Notes under the pieces: generated by a model
The model's input: the letters and a program-made list of their open reading frames with translations, nothing else
Told to the model about the DNA's origin: nothing
Databases searched by the model: none
Translations under genes and position numbers: made by a program
Shown: positions 34,033 to 44,339 of the stretch, piece by piece
Numbering within the stretch: the first letter of the stretch is position 1
Layout of the letters: the number at the start of each line of letters is the position of its first letter
Source: Siderastrea siderea
Taxonomy: Eukaryota; Cnidaria; Anthozoa; Scleractinia; Rhizangiidae
Assembly: GCA_964030785.1 (NCBI GenBank)
Contig: OZ034975.1
Location: 14,766,142-14,830,141, forward strand
DNA length: 64,000 bases
Reading direction: 5' to 3'

Positions 34033-34869
34033 CTACCTTCTAAGGAAATACTTAGACAAATGTCGCAAAAGGCCGCACACATTAAAACAAAACTTACCGC
34101 ATACCCAGCATGTGAATTTCTCCTTCTTCCTCTTACACAGATGTTTCTTAAAAGTACTGTATTTTTTGAAACACTTACCACAATCACTACACTTGTCGAC
34201 TGTTTTTCGATGGACTGCCATATAGTGCTGAAAAAGGGTTGACCTGCAGGCAAAGCACTTGTCACAGTGGGCACATCTATATGGCGTCTTTATGGTGTGT
34301 ATACTTAGATGACTTTTCAAATTTGATGATTGGCTAAAACAGGTATCACAATGAGTACACTTGTACGGCTTCTCACCACTTTGTACCCTGAAGCAATCAT
34401 TCAAAACGTGGTTGTACTTAAAGCATTTGTCAGATTGAGTACATCTGTACGGCTTCTCACTACTATGTATCTTTACGTGATTATTCAGAACGAACCTGTG
34501 CTTAAAGCACTTGCTACACTGAGTACATTTGAAAGATCTCTCATCAGGATGTATCTTGAGGTGAGTTTGCAAACCTGACAACCGGCTAAAGCATTTATCA
34601 CACTGAGTACATTTGTACGGCTTCTCACGACTGTGTGTTTTCAGATGACGTTGCAAATGTGATAACTGTCTAAAGCATTTATCACACTGACTACACTTGT
34701 ACGGTTTTTCACCACTGTGTATCCTCAGATGTACATTAAGGTTGGACTGGGAATCAAAACTCTTGCAACAGGTGATGCACTTGAAGTTCTTCTTTGCTGA
34801 ACTCTTTTTATTGGCGCTCATATCTTGTTCTTTAACTTGCAATATATCTGAAAAAGAAAGCTCTTTCAT
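34033..34869 (-). CDS. C2H2 zinc-finger protein B (nine fingers)
   Basis: A frame of 278 residues starting [16 protein letters not shown], followed by C2H2 fingers with SGEKP, SREKP and PDERS linkers. Nine finger units are visible. Finger 5 is degenerate: one cysteine is serine (CTQSDKC) and both histidines are changed (LNDCFRVQ). The last unit (FTCWVCGKF...) is a partial finger that gene A has lost by frameshift. TTTCTTTTTCAG before ATATATTGCAAG looks like the same splice acceptor as in gene A, so translation may begin at the later MSANKKSS. Compared with A it lacks three internal fingers, so the two should bind different sites. A nuclear DNA-binding role is inferred from the family. Confidence 0.75.
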   Translation of the reverse strand: MKELSFSDILQVKEQDMSANKKSSAKKNFKCITCCKSFDSQSNLNVHLRIHSGEKPYKCSQCDKCFRQLSHLQRHLKTHSREKPYKCTQCDKCFSRLSGLQTHLKIHPDERSFKCTQCSKCFKHRFVLNNHVKIHSSEKPYRCTQSDKCFKYNHVLNDCFRVQSGEKPYKCTHCDTCFSQSSNLKSHLSIHTIKTPYRCAHCDKCFACRSTLFQHYMAVHRKTVDKCSDCGKCFKKYSTFKKHLCKRKKEKFTCWVCGKFCFNVCGLLRHLSKYFLRR

Positions 34870-34919
34870 TATACGGATAAATACATCATATTATACAACT
34901 CCTGGGAAATGACAAAGTG

Positions 34920-35139
34920 TTTAGTACATGGGGGGGAGGGTGGGCTATGAAAAATGATTTTTAAAGACTGGTTTACAGTGACCCACCCTCGAGTTATTAG
35001 AAAAAATTGGAGTGGCCCACCCTTAGAGTAGCACAGAAAAAATTAGTGGACCACCGCCCCCCCCCCCTCCCCACAACCAAAGCCAGTACTGTGGATAGGT
35101 ACGTAGGCAGCATTGGCTTACCATTTTAGTCACTTATAA
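34920..35139. other. GC-skewed spacer upstream of zinc-finger gene B
   Basis: GGGGGGGAGGGTGGG and, near 35055, a C-run bracket text with GACCCACCCTCGAGTTATT. Related CCACCC/GGGTGG text occurs near 44225-44340, suggesting an inverted-repeat element of its own. Confidence 0.45.
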
Positions 35140-35377
35140 GTCTCTTTTTAAAAGAGATCACATCGTTCATTGAACAAGCTAACAAACACCATCAGACTAT
35201 CAAGTTTACGGCTGAAGTATCCGAAACAGAAACAAACTTCTTGGACACTACTGTTTACAAAGGCGAAAGATTTTAAACTGAGTCCGTGCTTGATAAACGC
35301 ACCCACTCCAAGCCCACTGAAACATATCAGTACACCCATTTTTCAACGTGCCATCCATAAGGACTAAAGAGAAGCTT
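35140..35377 (+). pseudogene. Penelope-like retroelement fragment, copy 1
   Basis: The plus strand gives ITSFIEQANKHHQTIKFTAE, ETNFLDTTVYKGERF, a stop, TESVLDKRTHSKPTETYQYT and HFSTCHP, then stops again. This matches the region after the RT catalytic core of Penelope-like elements. The stop after KGERF is shared with copy 2, so the element was dead before the duplication. It is cut off by the adjacent TIR element. Confidence 0.7.
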
Positions 35378-35399
35378 TGCCGCCCAAAGGAAAGTTACC

Positions 35400-35485
35400 A
35401 GTCGCGTCTCGTTTCGCGCGCTACGCGAATCGCGTCTCGCGCTACGAGAATCGCGTCGCGCGCTACGCGAATCGCGTAGCGTGAG
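35400..35485. repeat. Left subterminal CGCG-rich array
   Basis: Direct and inverted copies of CGCGCTACGCGAATCGCG and the variant CTACGAGAATCGCG. It is matched in reverse at 38225-38325. Confidence 0.85.
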
Positions 35486-36106
35486 AGTCACTGAAGCGGC
35501 AATTTTGGCATAAATTAGGAACGATTTACCGATGAAATTCGCGAAGTGATTTTCACGGGTTAGCAACTGCACTTCGGACACTTCGGTGCTTTGGTGCGAC
35601 ACCAAGAAAGAAGGATTTGATGTGTTTCTGGTTTTCTTTTACGCAAATATTAGAACTAACTTTAAGCGTATGAGTTTGAGTTTATTTTTCATAGCTGGCG
35701 ACGTAATACATCGCAATCGACTGACTATGTCTGTAGTTTTCGTTTCCACTTGCGACATGTTTTGCCAAATTTCTTTGGCTTTGTCATCGGTAGAACATAA
35801 AAATCGATTGGCGAGTTTTAAAATTCATATCCAACTCATATACCTGTTAGTTCGCCATAAACAAGTTGATTGAAATAAGATTGTGTTTGAAGTTTTCGTT
35901 ACGCTCGAGCTCGCGACATCAGCGATCGACACATCGCTTTCGGTGAAAACTGAAAACAGAGAACGTGTTTGAAGTTTCTTTTAGCAAGCGACATAGTGAA
36001 TTCGCTTCAATAAAGTAAAACGATTTAGTTTTTTTTTATCAAGCAAGCGGTATAATTTTCCTTCAATTCGCTGAAACACATGGACAAAAATAATTGGCAT
36101 AACTTC

Positions 36107-37443
36107 GGGTGTATACAAAACCTGGGCTAGGCCATGGCCCGGGCCATGGCCCACCCTATGGCCTACGCTATGGCCCACCGTATGGCCCACCCAAAATTTT
36201 GCAGTTTTTACAAAAATAACCAGAAAAAAAGCCAAACAAGAGTAAAGGCATACAAAGTAAAACAAACTAACACACGTACAAAGAAACAGATATATAGAAA
36301 GATAAGAAAAGAACTGTCAACTTCGTTTCCAAGAAATTCTGCTACTTCTCAATAGTAGTAGTAAGGGGCGTCGGTATAGCGTTTTGTATTGAAAAGAGTT
36401 ACCCTCGAATGATGACGTCATCAGAATGGAATGTGGTTTGGGACGAGGAAGACCGCTGACCGGTGGGTGTGGGATTGCGGGCGCTGTGGCATCGCGCGGG
36501 GAGGTCCAGTGTTGTGTCTTTTTGGAGTGAGCGAGTTCGAATCCAGCCGACGTCGCGGGAAAATTTATTTTTCTTTTTTCTTTTTTTGGCCAAATTAATT
36601 TTTTCTCATGCAAGGAGGAATTGGGAAAAAAAAGATTTTTTAGTCTAATCTTATAGTGCTTTTGGTGATGGCCACGCGGATCGAACGCAGATATTAAGTT
36701 TTTTTTCGAAGGGGCGAAAAAATCTCCGGTGGGAACTCCGTGGAGGAATTCTTCAGCCTTTGAATGATGTGAACTCAGACACGTCACGGTGTTGGTGTGG
36801 GGGCGAAAGCGTTGGGGTGAGAAATCGAAGCGTGTTTGACTTGACTTTCGAAGAAGCGGGTGCCATCTTGAAAAATGGTGACGCCACGCATGAAGGGGTC
36901 GACTAGATTCAATTTGTCTTGTATGTAACAGAGATGTACTGGTAGTCTAGTGGTATAGCACGCGCCCCTCTAATCGGAAGTTATATGGTTCGAGTGCCCT
37001 TGCCGGTGTGTGTATAAGCCCCTTTCTTTCTCAAATTCTTTTCTTCGGCATTTCAAAAAAAAATTAATGAATTTAAAAAAGTTGTGGGCTCATCAAATTA
37101 CTAAAAAAATTGTTTTAATTTCTTTTATCTACTTTTTTAGATTTTTTTCTTAATGCCACGGATAGTTGTTCCCCAAGGTCGGGTAGAGGTAATCTTCTTT
37201 TTTTTTTTTGCCCATCGCAACCATGCATTGTGAAAAGGCATCACATTTCACGGTAGCACATTATCCTGTTTCGTGATGTCCGCAATCTTCCGCCGGCTCC
37301 ATGCGGCGCTTGACTAAATTTTGACTAAATTTCCTGACTGTGCTATTTTTTTAAAAACTGCAAAATTTTGGGTGGGCCATTGGGTGGGCCATAGGGTAGG
37401 CCATGGCCCGGGCCATGGCCTAGCCCAGGCTTTGTATACACCC
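36107..37443. mobile_element. Mutator-type (MULE-like) element, nested
   Basis: CATAACTTC flanks both ends exactly (36098-36106, 37444-37452), a 9-bp target duplication. TIRs of about 100 bases start GGGTGTATACAAA, then contain GGCCATGGCCCGGGCC and several TATGGCCCACC repeats, and end near AAAATTTTGCAG. The interior lacks a transposase but has two short tracts resembling tRNA promoters. Confidence 0.85.
36936..37010 (+). ncRNA. tRNA-like sequence with A and B boxes
   Basis: TGGTAGTCTAGTGG fits an A box and GGTTCGAGTGCC (36987 on) a B box, with tRNA-like spacing. The anticodon stem does not pair well, so it is a tRNA-derived SINE head or pseudogene and not a working tRNA. A second B-box-like GAGTTCGAATCC lies near 36530. 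Confidence 0.4.
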
Positions 37444-38345
37444 CATAACTTCACAAATTTGCATAACTTCAAAACAATGTGCATGTGTAATTTGAAACCT
37501 GTCACGTCTGCTACTAACGCATGATGCCATCCAAAATCAAGAATTTTCGAAGGAAATTTGTTAACTCACAGCCTATTCACCCATCGCTTTCAAAATTTCA
37601 TTCACTATAAAACTTGATTCTGTCGATTTAAAATATAAATGGCGAAGAAAGTTGACAAGCGCTTTGTGTCCTTAGTTGACAAAGCACGAAGTGTGCGCTT
37701 CGGATCGAACGTTCCGTAAGTTTTTGTCTCAATTTCGACAGATCACTATCGAATTTAAAAACACACGAGAACCACGAAAAATTAGCAGTTAACTAATCCA
37801 GCAGATTTCGGTGACAAAATACGTTTGTGGAATAACCTGTCGAAGTGAAATTAGAAGCCTTGCATGTGCAGCGGTTAAATTTGTTCGATGAAGAATGTGG
37901 TTCGATCGATCATTCGGTAAATTTATAGATTTGCTTTCCATTCGTTTAATGTAACCATGGATGTGGCTTTTTAATGTTAAAGCATATAAAGAATTGTCGT
38001 TTAGAATTGCTGTCGGCAATAATCTGATGTAAAGTTGCATGTACATGTGAAATTCACGCACTTGGAATTCGCAAAGCAGTTCTTAGTTTTTCCTCGAAAC
38101 GACGCGAATGGCGCCGGGTTCTCCAATCGTTCAATGATCGTTATCAATCGGCGTTCGCTTTAAAATAGGCAATCAAAATTACGAGAGAATTTTAAGCTAC
38201 AATACTTACAGTTTTTAGGGCTTCGCGCGCGACAAAAGTCGCGTCGCGCGCTACGAGAATCGCGTCTTGCGCTACGGGAATCGCGTAGCGCGCGACGCGA
38301 TTCGCGTCTCGCGAGAGGGTGGTAACTTTCCTTTGAGCGGTACTG

Positions 38346-40089
38346 TAGTTATTTTTATAAAATTATAACCTCTCAATACAGATCGTAAAGGGAGAGAAGC
38401 AAGCGTCTTTTGGGAGGCAATAATAACTAGAACAATATCAGATATTTCACTCTCTACTATCTAGATATCCTATTTTAATTCTCTTCTGATGTAATTATAC
38501 CATTTGGACGAAACTAAGTACTAAGTCACTATTCAAAAAACGGTTGCTAAATTGCTTCTTTCTGAGCAGCTTGGAAATGTTTAAGACATTCGCACTAAAT
38601 TTAACAGATGCGAAAAAGGTGTACAAAAGTTAGAAACAAGTAAGGAAATAGTATCACGAGAAAGATAAAATACAACGTTGCAGCAACTGCTCCTTTTCAT
38701 TTTCGCCTCATTCCAATGACCTGCAAAAACGTTTAGGCCTACCTTCTAAGGAAATACTTAGACAAATGTCGCAAAAGGCCGCACACATTAAAACAAAACT
38801 TACCGCATAGCCAGCATGTGAATTTCTCCTTCTTCCTCTTACACAGATGTTTCTTAAAAGTACTGTATTTTTTGAAACACTTACCACAATCACTACACTT
38901 GTCGACTGTTTTTCGATGGACTGCCATATAGTGCTGAAAAAGGGTTGACCTGCAGGCAAAGCACTTGTCACAGTGGGCACATCTATATGGCGTCTTTATG
39001 GTGTGTATACTTAGATGACTTTTCAAATCTGATGATTGGCTAAAACAGGTATCACAATGAGTACACTTGTACGGCTTCTCACTACTGTGTACCCTGAAGC
39101 GATCATTCAAAACGTGGTTGTACTTAAAGCATTTGTCAGATTGAGTACATCTGTACGGCTTCTCACTACTGTGTATCTTTACGTGATTATTCAGAACGAA
39201 CCTGTGCTTAAAGCACTTGCTACACTGAGTACATTTGAAAGATCTCTCATCAGGATGTATCTTGAGGTGAGTTTGCAAACCTGACAACCGGCTAAAGCAT
39301 TTATCACATTGAGTACATTTGTACGGCTTCTCACGACTGTGTGTTTTCAGATGACTTTGCAAATGTGATAACTGTCTAAAGCATTTTATCACACTGACTA
39401 CACTTGTACGGTTTTTCACCACTGTGTATCCTCAGATGTACATTAAGGTTGGACTGGGAATCAAAACTCTTGCAACAGGTGATGCACTTGAAGTTCTTCT
39501 TTGCTGAACTCTTTTTATTGGCGCTCATATCTTGTTCTTTAACTTGCAATATATCTGAAAAAGAAAGCTCTTTCATTATATGGATAAATACATCTTATTA
39601 TACAACTCCTGGGAAATGACAAAGTGTTTAGTACATGGTGGGGAGGGTGGGCTATGAAAAATGATTTTTAAAGACTGGTTTACAGTGACCCACCCTCGAG
39701 TTATTAGAAAAAATTGGAGTGGCCCACCCTTAGAGTAGCACAGAAAAAATTAGTGGTCCACCGCCCCCTCCCCCCCCCCCCCCCCTCCCCACAACCAAAG
39801 TCAGTAATGTGGATAGGTACGTAGGCAGCATTGGCCTACCATTTTAGTCACTTATAAGTCTCTTTTTAACAGAGATCACATCGTTCATTGAACAAGCTAA
39901 CAAACACCATCAGACTATCAAGTTTACGGCTGAAGTATCCGAAACAGAAACAAACTTCTTGGACACTACTGTTTACAAAGGCGAAAGATTTTAAACTGAG
40001 TCCGTGCTAGATAAACGCACCCACTCCAAGCCCACTGAAACATATCAGTACACCCATTTTTCAACGTGCCATCCATCGGGAGTAAAGAG
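38346..40089. repeat. Tandem duplication, copy 2
   Basis: Direct repeat of 33671-35377. It begins right after the TIR element and runs on past the point where copy 1 is cut, into a longer piece of the Penelope element. Confidence 0.9.
38739..39576 (-). pseudogene. Zinc-finger gene C, frameshifted copy of B
   Basis: Nearly identical to gene B. One extra T in the run at 39384-39387 (GCATTTTATC here, GCATTTATC in B) breaks the frame inside the second finger. The first 66 residues ([16 protein letters not shown]...) and the remaining seven fingers lie in different frames. Finger 5 keeps its second histidine here (LNDRFRVH), so in that finger C is closer to the ancestral state than B. Either a young pseudogene or a homopolymer sequencing error. 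Confidence 0.8.
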
Positions 40090-40435
40090 AAGCTTCATCA
40101 AAGGAGAGGCACTAAGACCACTCAGAACTAACTCTTCTAAAGCATTAATTGAAGAGAGAATCACAAACTTCAAAACACATCTTCTTGAGAGGGGGTACCC
40201 GGAGAAATTTATTCACACAACCCTCTCAGAAGTTACTTTTGAAGACAGAAAGCAAGCCTTTCAACAAGAACAAAACAAGAAAATCTTGCCCTTTGTAATG
40301 CAATATCACCCAGCAGTGCCTAACTTACAACGAATACTCATGAACAGCTTGCATTTCATAATACAGCAACCATTGCTTAACAACATTTTCAAGGAACCGC
40401 TTCTAACATCGTACAAAAGAGGGCATTCCCTTAAA
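39868..40435 (+). pseudogene. Penelope-like retroelement fragment, copy 2
   Basis: Starts with the same ITSFIEQANKHHQTIKFTAE text and the same stop as copy 1, then continues HFSTCHPSGVKRSFIKGEAL, RTNSSKALIEERITNFKTHL, LPFVMQYHPAVPNLQRIL and YKRGHSLK. These match the region between the RT core and the end of Penelope-like proteins. The frame is open from about 40004 to 40486. It is interrupted at SLK by a TIR element; GATATACTCGTAAGAGCAAA beyond it (43717 on) resumes as DILVRAK. Confidence 0.75.
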
Positions 40436-40917
40436 GTGCGCAGGAAGCCAAATTTGTTTTTACACAGTATAAAATTTACCGTTTGAAATATGCGATTCCA
40501 AAGTTTGAGATGCCTGGGATAAAAATTTGCGATTTTACGAGCGCTAAAATTTTGGGCTATTTTGCCCCGAAAAATGCGATTCAAATCGCGTGGCCAAAAT
40601 ACCACGTGACAACAGCCTGTGACGACAATTTGGGGACACAAACTAGCAATCCAAAATAGGGAGATTGCGTTGCTCGCGCCCCTTACGATCGAAGTTGTGA
40701 AAAAAAAAACACGAGGAAAACGGGATTTCGAATGCATTAGTTTCCAACTGATCCGGTTGTGAGGGCAAACTGGGTCAAATTTGTTCGAAAACACCGGCCC
40801 GACTTTCAAGATCCCACTGACTTACAAGTGCGCGGAGCAGAGCGCAGTACAAATCATCGGTGATTGATACAATCGAGCAGAGAGTAAAGATCCGGGGTTT
40901 TATAAAGAGGACCGCTA

Positions 40918-41533
40918 TGCTCACGAGGGATACTGTTGTTCCTGCAGCTCCAGAAGAAGTTCCCAGTGATCGAACGAAAAGACAAGCAAGCCAAATGTTT
41001 GTGATGTTTGATCAGTTACGCAGCACATGTATTCGGTGGTATAAACTGATACTGTTTGGTAAGCTAAGCCCACCCTACTGTTGATACACAGAAAAGCACA
41101 GCCATACACCATTCAATGTGTTAATTATAACCCGTGTTACGTTAAGGATGGTGCTCGTATGGGGTTCCGTTACTATGAAAGATCATGTGCGTTTCTAACA
41201 AAAGCCTTGACATCGACATGCAAATTCTCCTGTTGTTCAGTTTTCACTACAGTCCTGTTTTTTTCTTGTTCTCAGAGTGATCTGACTGGCATTAATTCAT
41301 CTCCTATTTAATTTCTCTGAAACCACCTGAATGAATAGTATATGTACAATTGTCGTTTTCTGATTCAGGTGCAGAGCAAGAGGTATTGCAGCAGAGCAAT
41401 ACTGTTTCTGTTGAAAGAACAACCACTGGCACCAGAACAGCTCGAAAACCTCAGAACTGTCCAAATGCAAAAAACCGGGTCACACCAGGACAAGCTGCCA
41501 AGCGACATAAATACTGTCATTAATTGTCATTAA
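40918..41533 (+). pseudogene. Possible exons of an unknown element-borne gene
   Basis: An open segment from MLTRDTVVPAAPEEVPSD to SQMFVMFDQL, then, after a TTTCTGATTCAG acceptor near 41371, a second segment beginning GAEQEVLQQSNTVSVE and ending in TPGQAAKRHKYCH and TAA. No family recognised. The exon structure is a guess. Confidence 0.2.
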
Positions 41534-41989
41534 TTAATTGTCATCAATTTAGTTTGGTGTTTTGTCATGTGCACATCACTGTTGTGACACCATTGTTTCA
41601 GTGTTTACTGTCATTTCAATTGTTTTAAATAAGTACTTTTGGATACTGCTGTTTGCAGTGGGATATATTTTCAACGTGTAATATTCACAGTTATGGTTTG
41701 AGTAGTTTGCTGTGGTCTCAATTTACACAAACGAGACGATGACTTGCATAGTAGGTGAGACTATTATGCCAAAAAGTTCAGTCTTCAACAAGGGTGGGGG
41801 TCAACTACAAGGAACAGCCTAGTGAAAATGTTCAGTACTAACTGAACATGGTTTGAAAGAGTCTAGTTATCCTCTGAATCACAAGTTTGAGTAGTCGAAT
41901 TACATTGGAATCCAGATTTCTCAAATGCTTGATTTAGCAATCCTCCTCATAACTTGACACTTGACCCATGTTTGGGCATAGGGCTGCTA

Positions 41990-42215
41990 ATGAGGGCTTG
42001 AAACCCATTAGGACAAGAAAAAGCCCAAAAAACCCTACCCTGTTTAGGACAACACCCTTCATTTTAGGTCCATGTTTAGGAGAAATACAAAAAATACACC
42101 CTGTTCAGGACAGACACAAAACATTTTATACCCTGTTCAGGACAAAGAGGCCAAAAACCCTACTCTGTCAAGCACACATCCCTGTATAAGCCACCCCCCC
42201 CCCCCCTGGCTTATA
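41990..42215. repeat. CCCTGTTTAGGACA repeat, copy 1
   Basis: Four to five spaced copies of CCCTGTT(T/C)AGGACA with AAAAACCCTA-type spacers, ending in TATAAGCC and a C-run. The same composite recurs at 55440-55690. Confidence 0.75.
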
Positions 42216-43256
42216 ACTCAGACCAAAGGACAGTTCCCTTTTTTGTTCCACTGCAAGTTTAACCTGACATTCAAAACTTACATTTTCGTTTCCCTTTCCC
42301 TTGAAGGTTCCAGAAATTGGGATTCCACAGAGCCAATGATGTTGTGCAAATAGCAAATGCATGATTAGAATGTCTATGTGAACTTCTTTTTAATCGAATG
42401 TTTAGGATATATTCTATCCACTTTCCAAACAGTGGGGAAACAGCCCATCTCACTGAACCTGATTGGACTGACTGATGCGCATACAGCTAACCCCTTACTG
42501 GGCACTCACATGGTTGCACTCCAGCTACCTAGCAACAGGTGCACAGTAAGCCAATGACGCACAAGCAAGCATTTTGTTATATAGATACAATTAGTAAGAA
42601 TTATTATATCCTCTTGCTTGTCTTTGGACAGCCATAAAAGTCAGAGGATGGCCGGTCCATCGATCGATAAGCGACAGCCCGGATGAGTCTGCAAGAAAGG
42701 AAACTATCAGTCCCACATAACAATAGTTTCCATTGAATTTGGGCTGTAACTGTCAGTAAATTCAAGAAAACCTGGAACTATACGACATTCTACTATTAAT
42801 ACCAAAATTAATAAATGCAATGTGTCAACCAAAACAAAGAATTAAAGTCGAGATATTTAGATATAGCCCGCATGGACAAGCGTGGCTTGTAAACAAGAAT
42901 ATTCACCCACACGCAAGATATATAGACAAATACATGTTATCACTGCATGTCAATAGTTCATGGAGTGTATACGCGAGAAAGATATAAACAGACCAAAACT
43001 TTTGATCTTATACTTCTTCACCCAATGAGCGACTAATCACCAGAACCATTCTGTTCGTGACTGCATTGTAGGACCAAACATAATTCGAGGTGACGCGACT
43101 AGAGCGATGATAACTCAATGCAGATATCATATTAGATGTAGGGCAAATGGGTCCGGGTTTCGTCACCTCTCGATATAGCGAGAGCCGGGTTCCAGTAGCA
43201 AGGACGTATATGCGTTAAAAAAAAAATACTTTGCAATTATACATACCATGCATTTA

Positions 43257-43424
43257 CGGTATCTTGCCTGGCTTAAGGCCATCCACATTGGCTTCTTGAT
43301 TTCCTTTCTTGTCTCCAACTTCGACTAGTGGTTCGTCCTGATAATTTGGTGGTAAATTACTACAACATCTTGATTTTCCTCCTCTGCAATATCCTCTTTG
43401 TCAAGGCTGCTCGATGATTCAGAC
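43257..43424 (-). pseudogene. Possible acidic first exon on the minus strand
   Basis: MSESSSSLDKEDIAEEENQD is followed, after a frame change, by DEPLVEVGDKKGNQEANVD and GLKPGKIP at a GTAAATG donor. It lies within the same TIR element. Not recognised. Confidence 0.2.
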
Positions 43425-43711
43425 ATATGTTACCCATTTCCGAATCAATGGATGTTTCCTAAAAATCCTCCATTGTGACATGAAATCAGTGGGCGTAAAC
43501 AAAACTTCTGTCCCCAAAATTACGTCACAACCAAGGAATTTTGCAACAAACTCAATAAAGTCCTCTGACCATTTTTGGGGGGCAAAATAGCCCAACTTTC
43601 AGCACTTGTAAAATTGCCAATTTTTGTCCTAGCCATCTCAAATTTTGGAATCGTGCATTCAGAACGGTACATTTTATAACTGTGCAAAAACAAACTTAGC
43701 TCCATACGCAC

Positions 43712-44339
43712 CGTGAAGATATACTCGTAAGAGCAAAATTCTAAAAGTCTACAACACAAGTGCAGGAGTTGCACAGGCCAGTAACTCTTTTAAATACAGC
43801 AGTTACAACTACTGGCTTAATGTTAAAGCCATTTTAAGAGGCTAACACACGCATGTGGGAGTTGCGTAGGTCCATTATCCTTTTTAACAAAATGATAGTA
43901 CATTGAGCAGTGTTCCAGATTCCTTATAAAGGCAGAGGGTCAATAAGAAATTTTGAGGCGTCAATAGAGGTGGATCTCTTCAAGTCTTCACAAGTTGACC
44001 ATTTATTTTGTTGGGTGATGTTGCCAGCTTTGTCGGGTTTTTGACCGGAGACCCTTCTCTTATCTGGAACTCTGTTGAGTAGCACACTTCTTAATATAAA
44101 ATGTGAATTCCTGTTGTCATAATTATAAAGTTAGGTTCCTTGGATACATAGAGACACATTAAAGAGATTTCACTAAGTAAATGTTTGTTGTCATTAATAT
44201 AAGACAAATGAGACATGGATAATTTAACCACGACCCACCCCTAATGCAGAGCATTATTTTTCCTAGCCCACCCTCTTTGACATGTTGAAAAATAATGACC
44301 TACCCCTAATTTTTCATAGCCCACCCCCCGCTCTACTTT
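43712..44339. other. End of the Penelope fragment and spacer
   Basis: The first ~30 bases resume the Penelope frame (DILVRAK). GTTACAACTACTGGCTTAAT (about 43800) recurs near 53080-53100. About 44225-44340 holds CCACCC-rich text similar to the spacer upstream of gene B. Confidence 0.5.

Larger units (their letters stand above)
33671..35377. repeat. Tandem duplication, copy 1 (zinc finger B plus Penelope piece)
   Basis: Starts at TAGTTATTTTTATAAAATTA and ends at AGAGAAGCTT. It matches 38346-40089 with an offset of about 4676 bases and very high identity. A ~30-base stretch near 38690-38722 is present only in copy 2. The right edge is exactly the left end of a TIR element. Confidence 0.9.
35378..38342. 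mobile_element. TIR element at the duplication junction
   Basis: The ends are TGCCGCCCAAAGGAAAGTT and the complement of TACCGCTCAAAGGAAAGTT, followed by ACCA. Inside each end is an array of a short GC-rich motif (CGCGCTACGCGAATCGCGT; 35400-35485 and 38225-38325). No transposase was recognised. The two flanks do not share a target duplication: the left flank is the right edge of duplication copy 1 and the right flank is the left edge of copy 2. A Mutator-type element is nested inside; without it the element would be about 1.6 kb. Confidence 0.8.
40436..43711. mobile_element. TIR element inside the Penelope fragment
   Basis: About 200 bases at each end are inverted, starting TGCGCAGGAAGCC on the left and ending with the complement of GTGCGTATGGAGCT. 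Strong pairs include TTTGTTTTTACACAG and GGGCTATTTTGCCCC. The interrupted reading SLK/DILVRAK proves an insertion. AAG on both sides would be a 3-bp target duplication, as in CACTA/EnSpm elements; the right terminus ends GTG as expected but the left one is not clean. No complete transposase. Confidence 0.7.

Noticed and set aside
35327..35605. Minus-strand ORF with RDSRSAR repeats as an RS-domain protein
   Set aside because: The repeats come from the GC-rich subterminal array of a transposon.
36936..37010. Functional tRNA gene
   Set aside because: A and B boxes are present but the anticodon stem does not pair and the 3' half is irregular.
40306..40809. 167-codon minus-strand ORF
   Set aside because: It is antisense to the Penelope fragment and runs into the terminal repeat of the neighbouring element.
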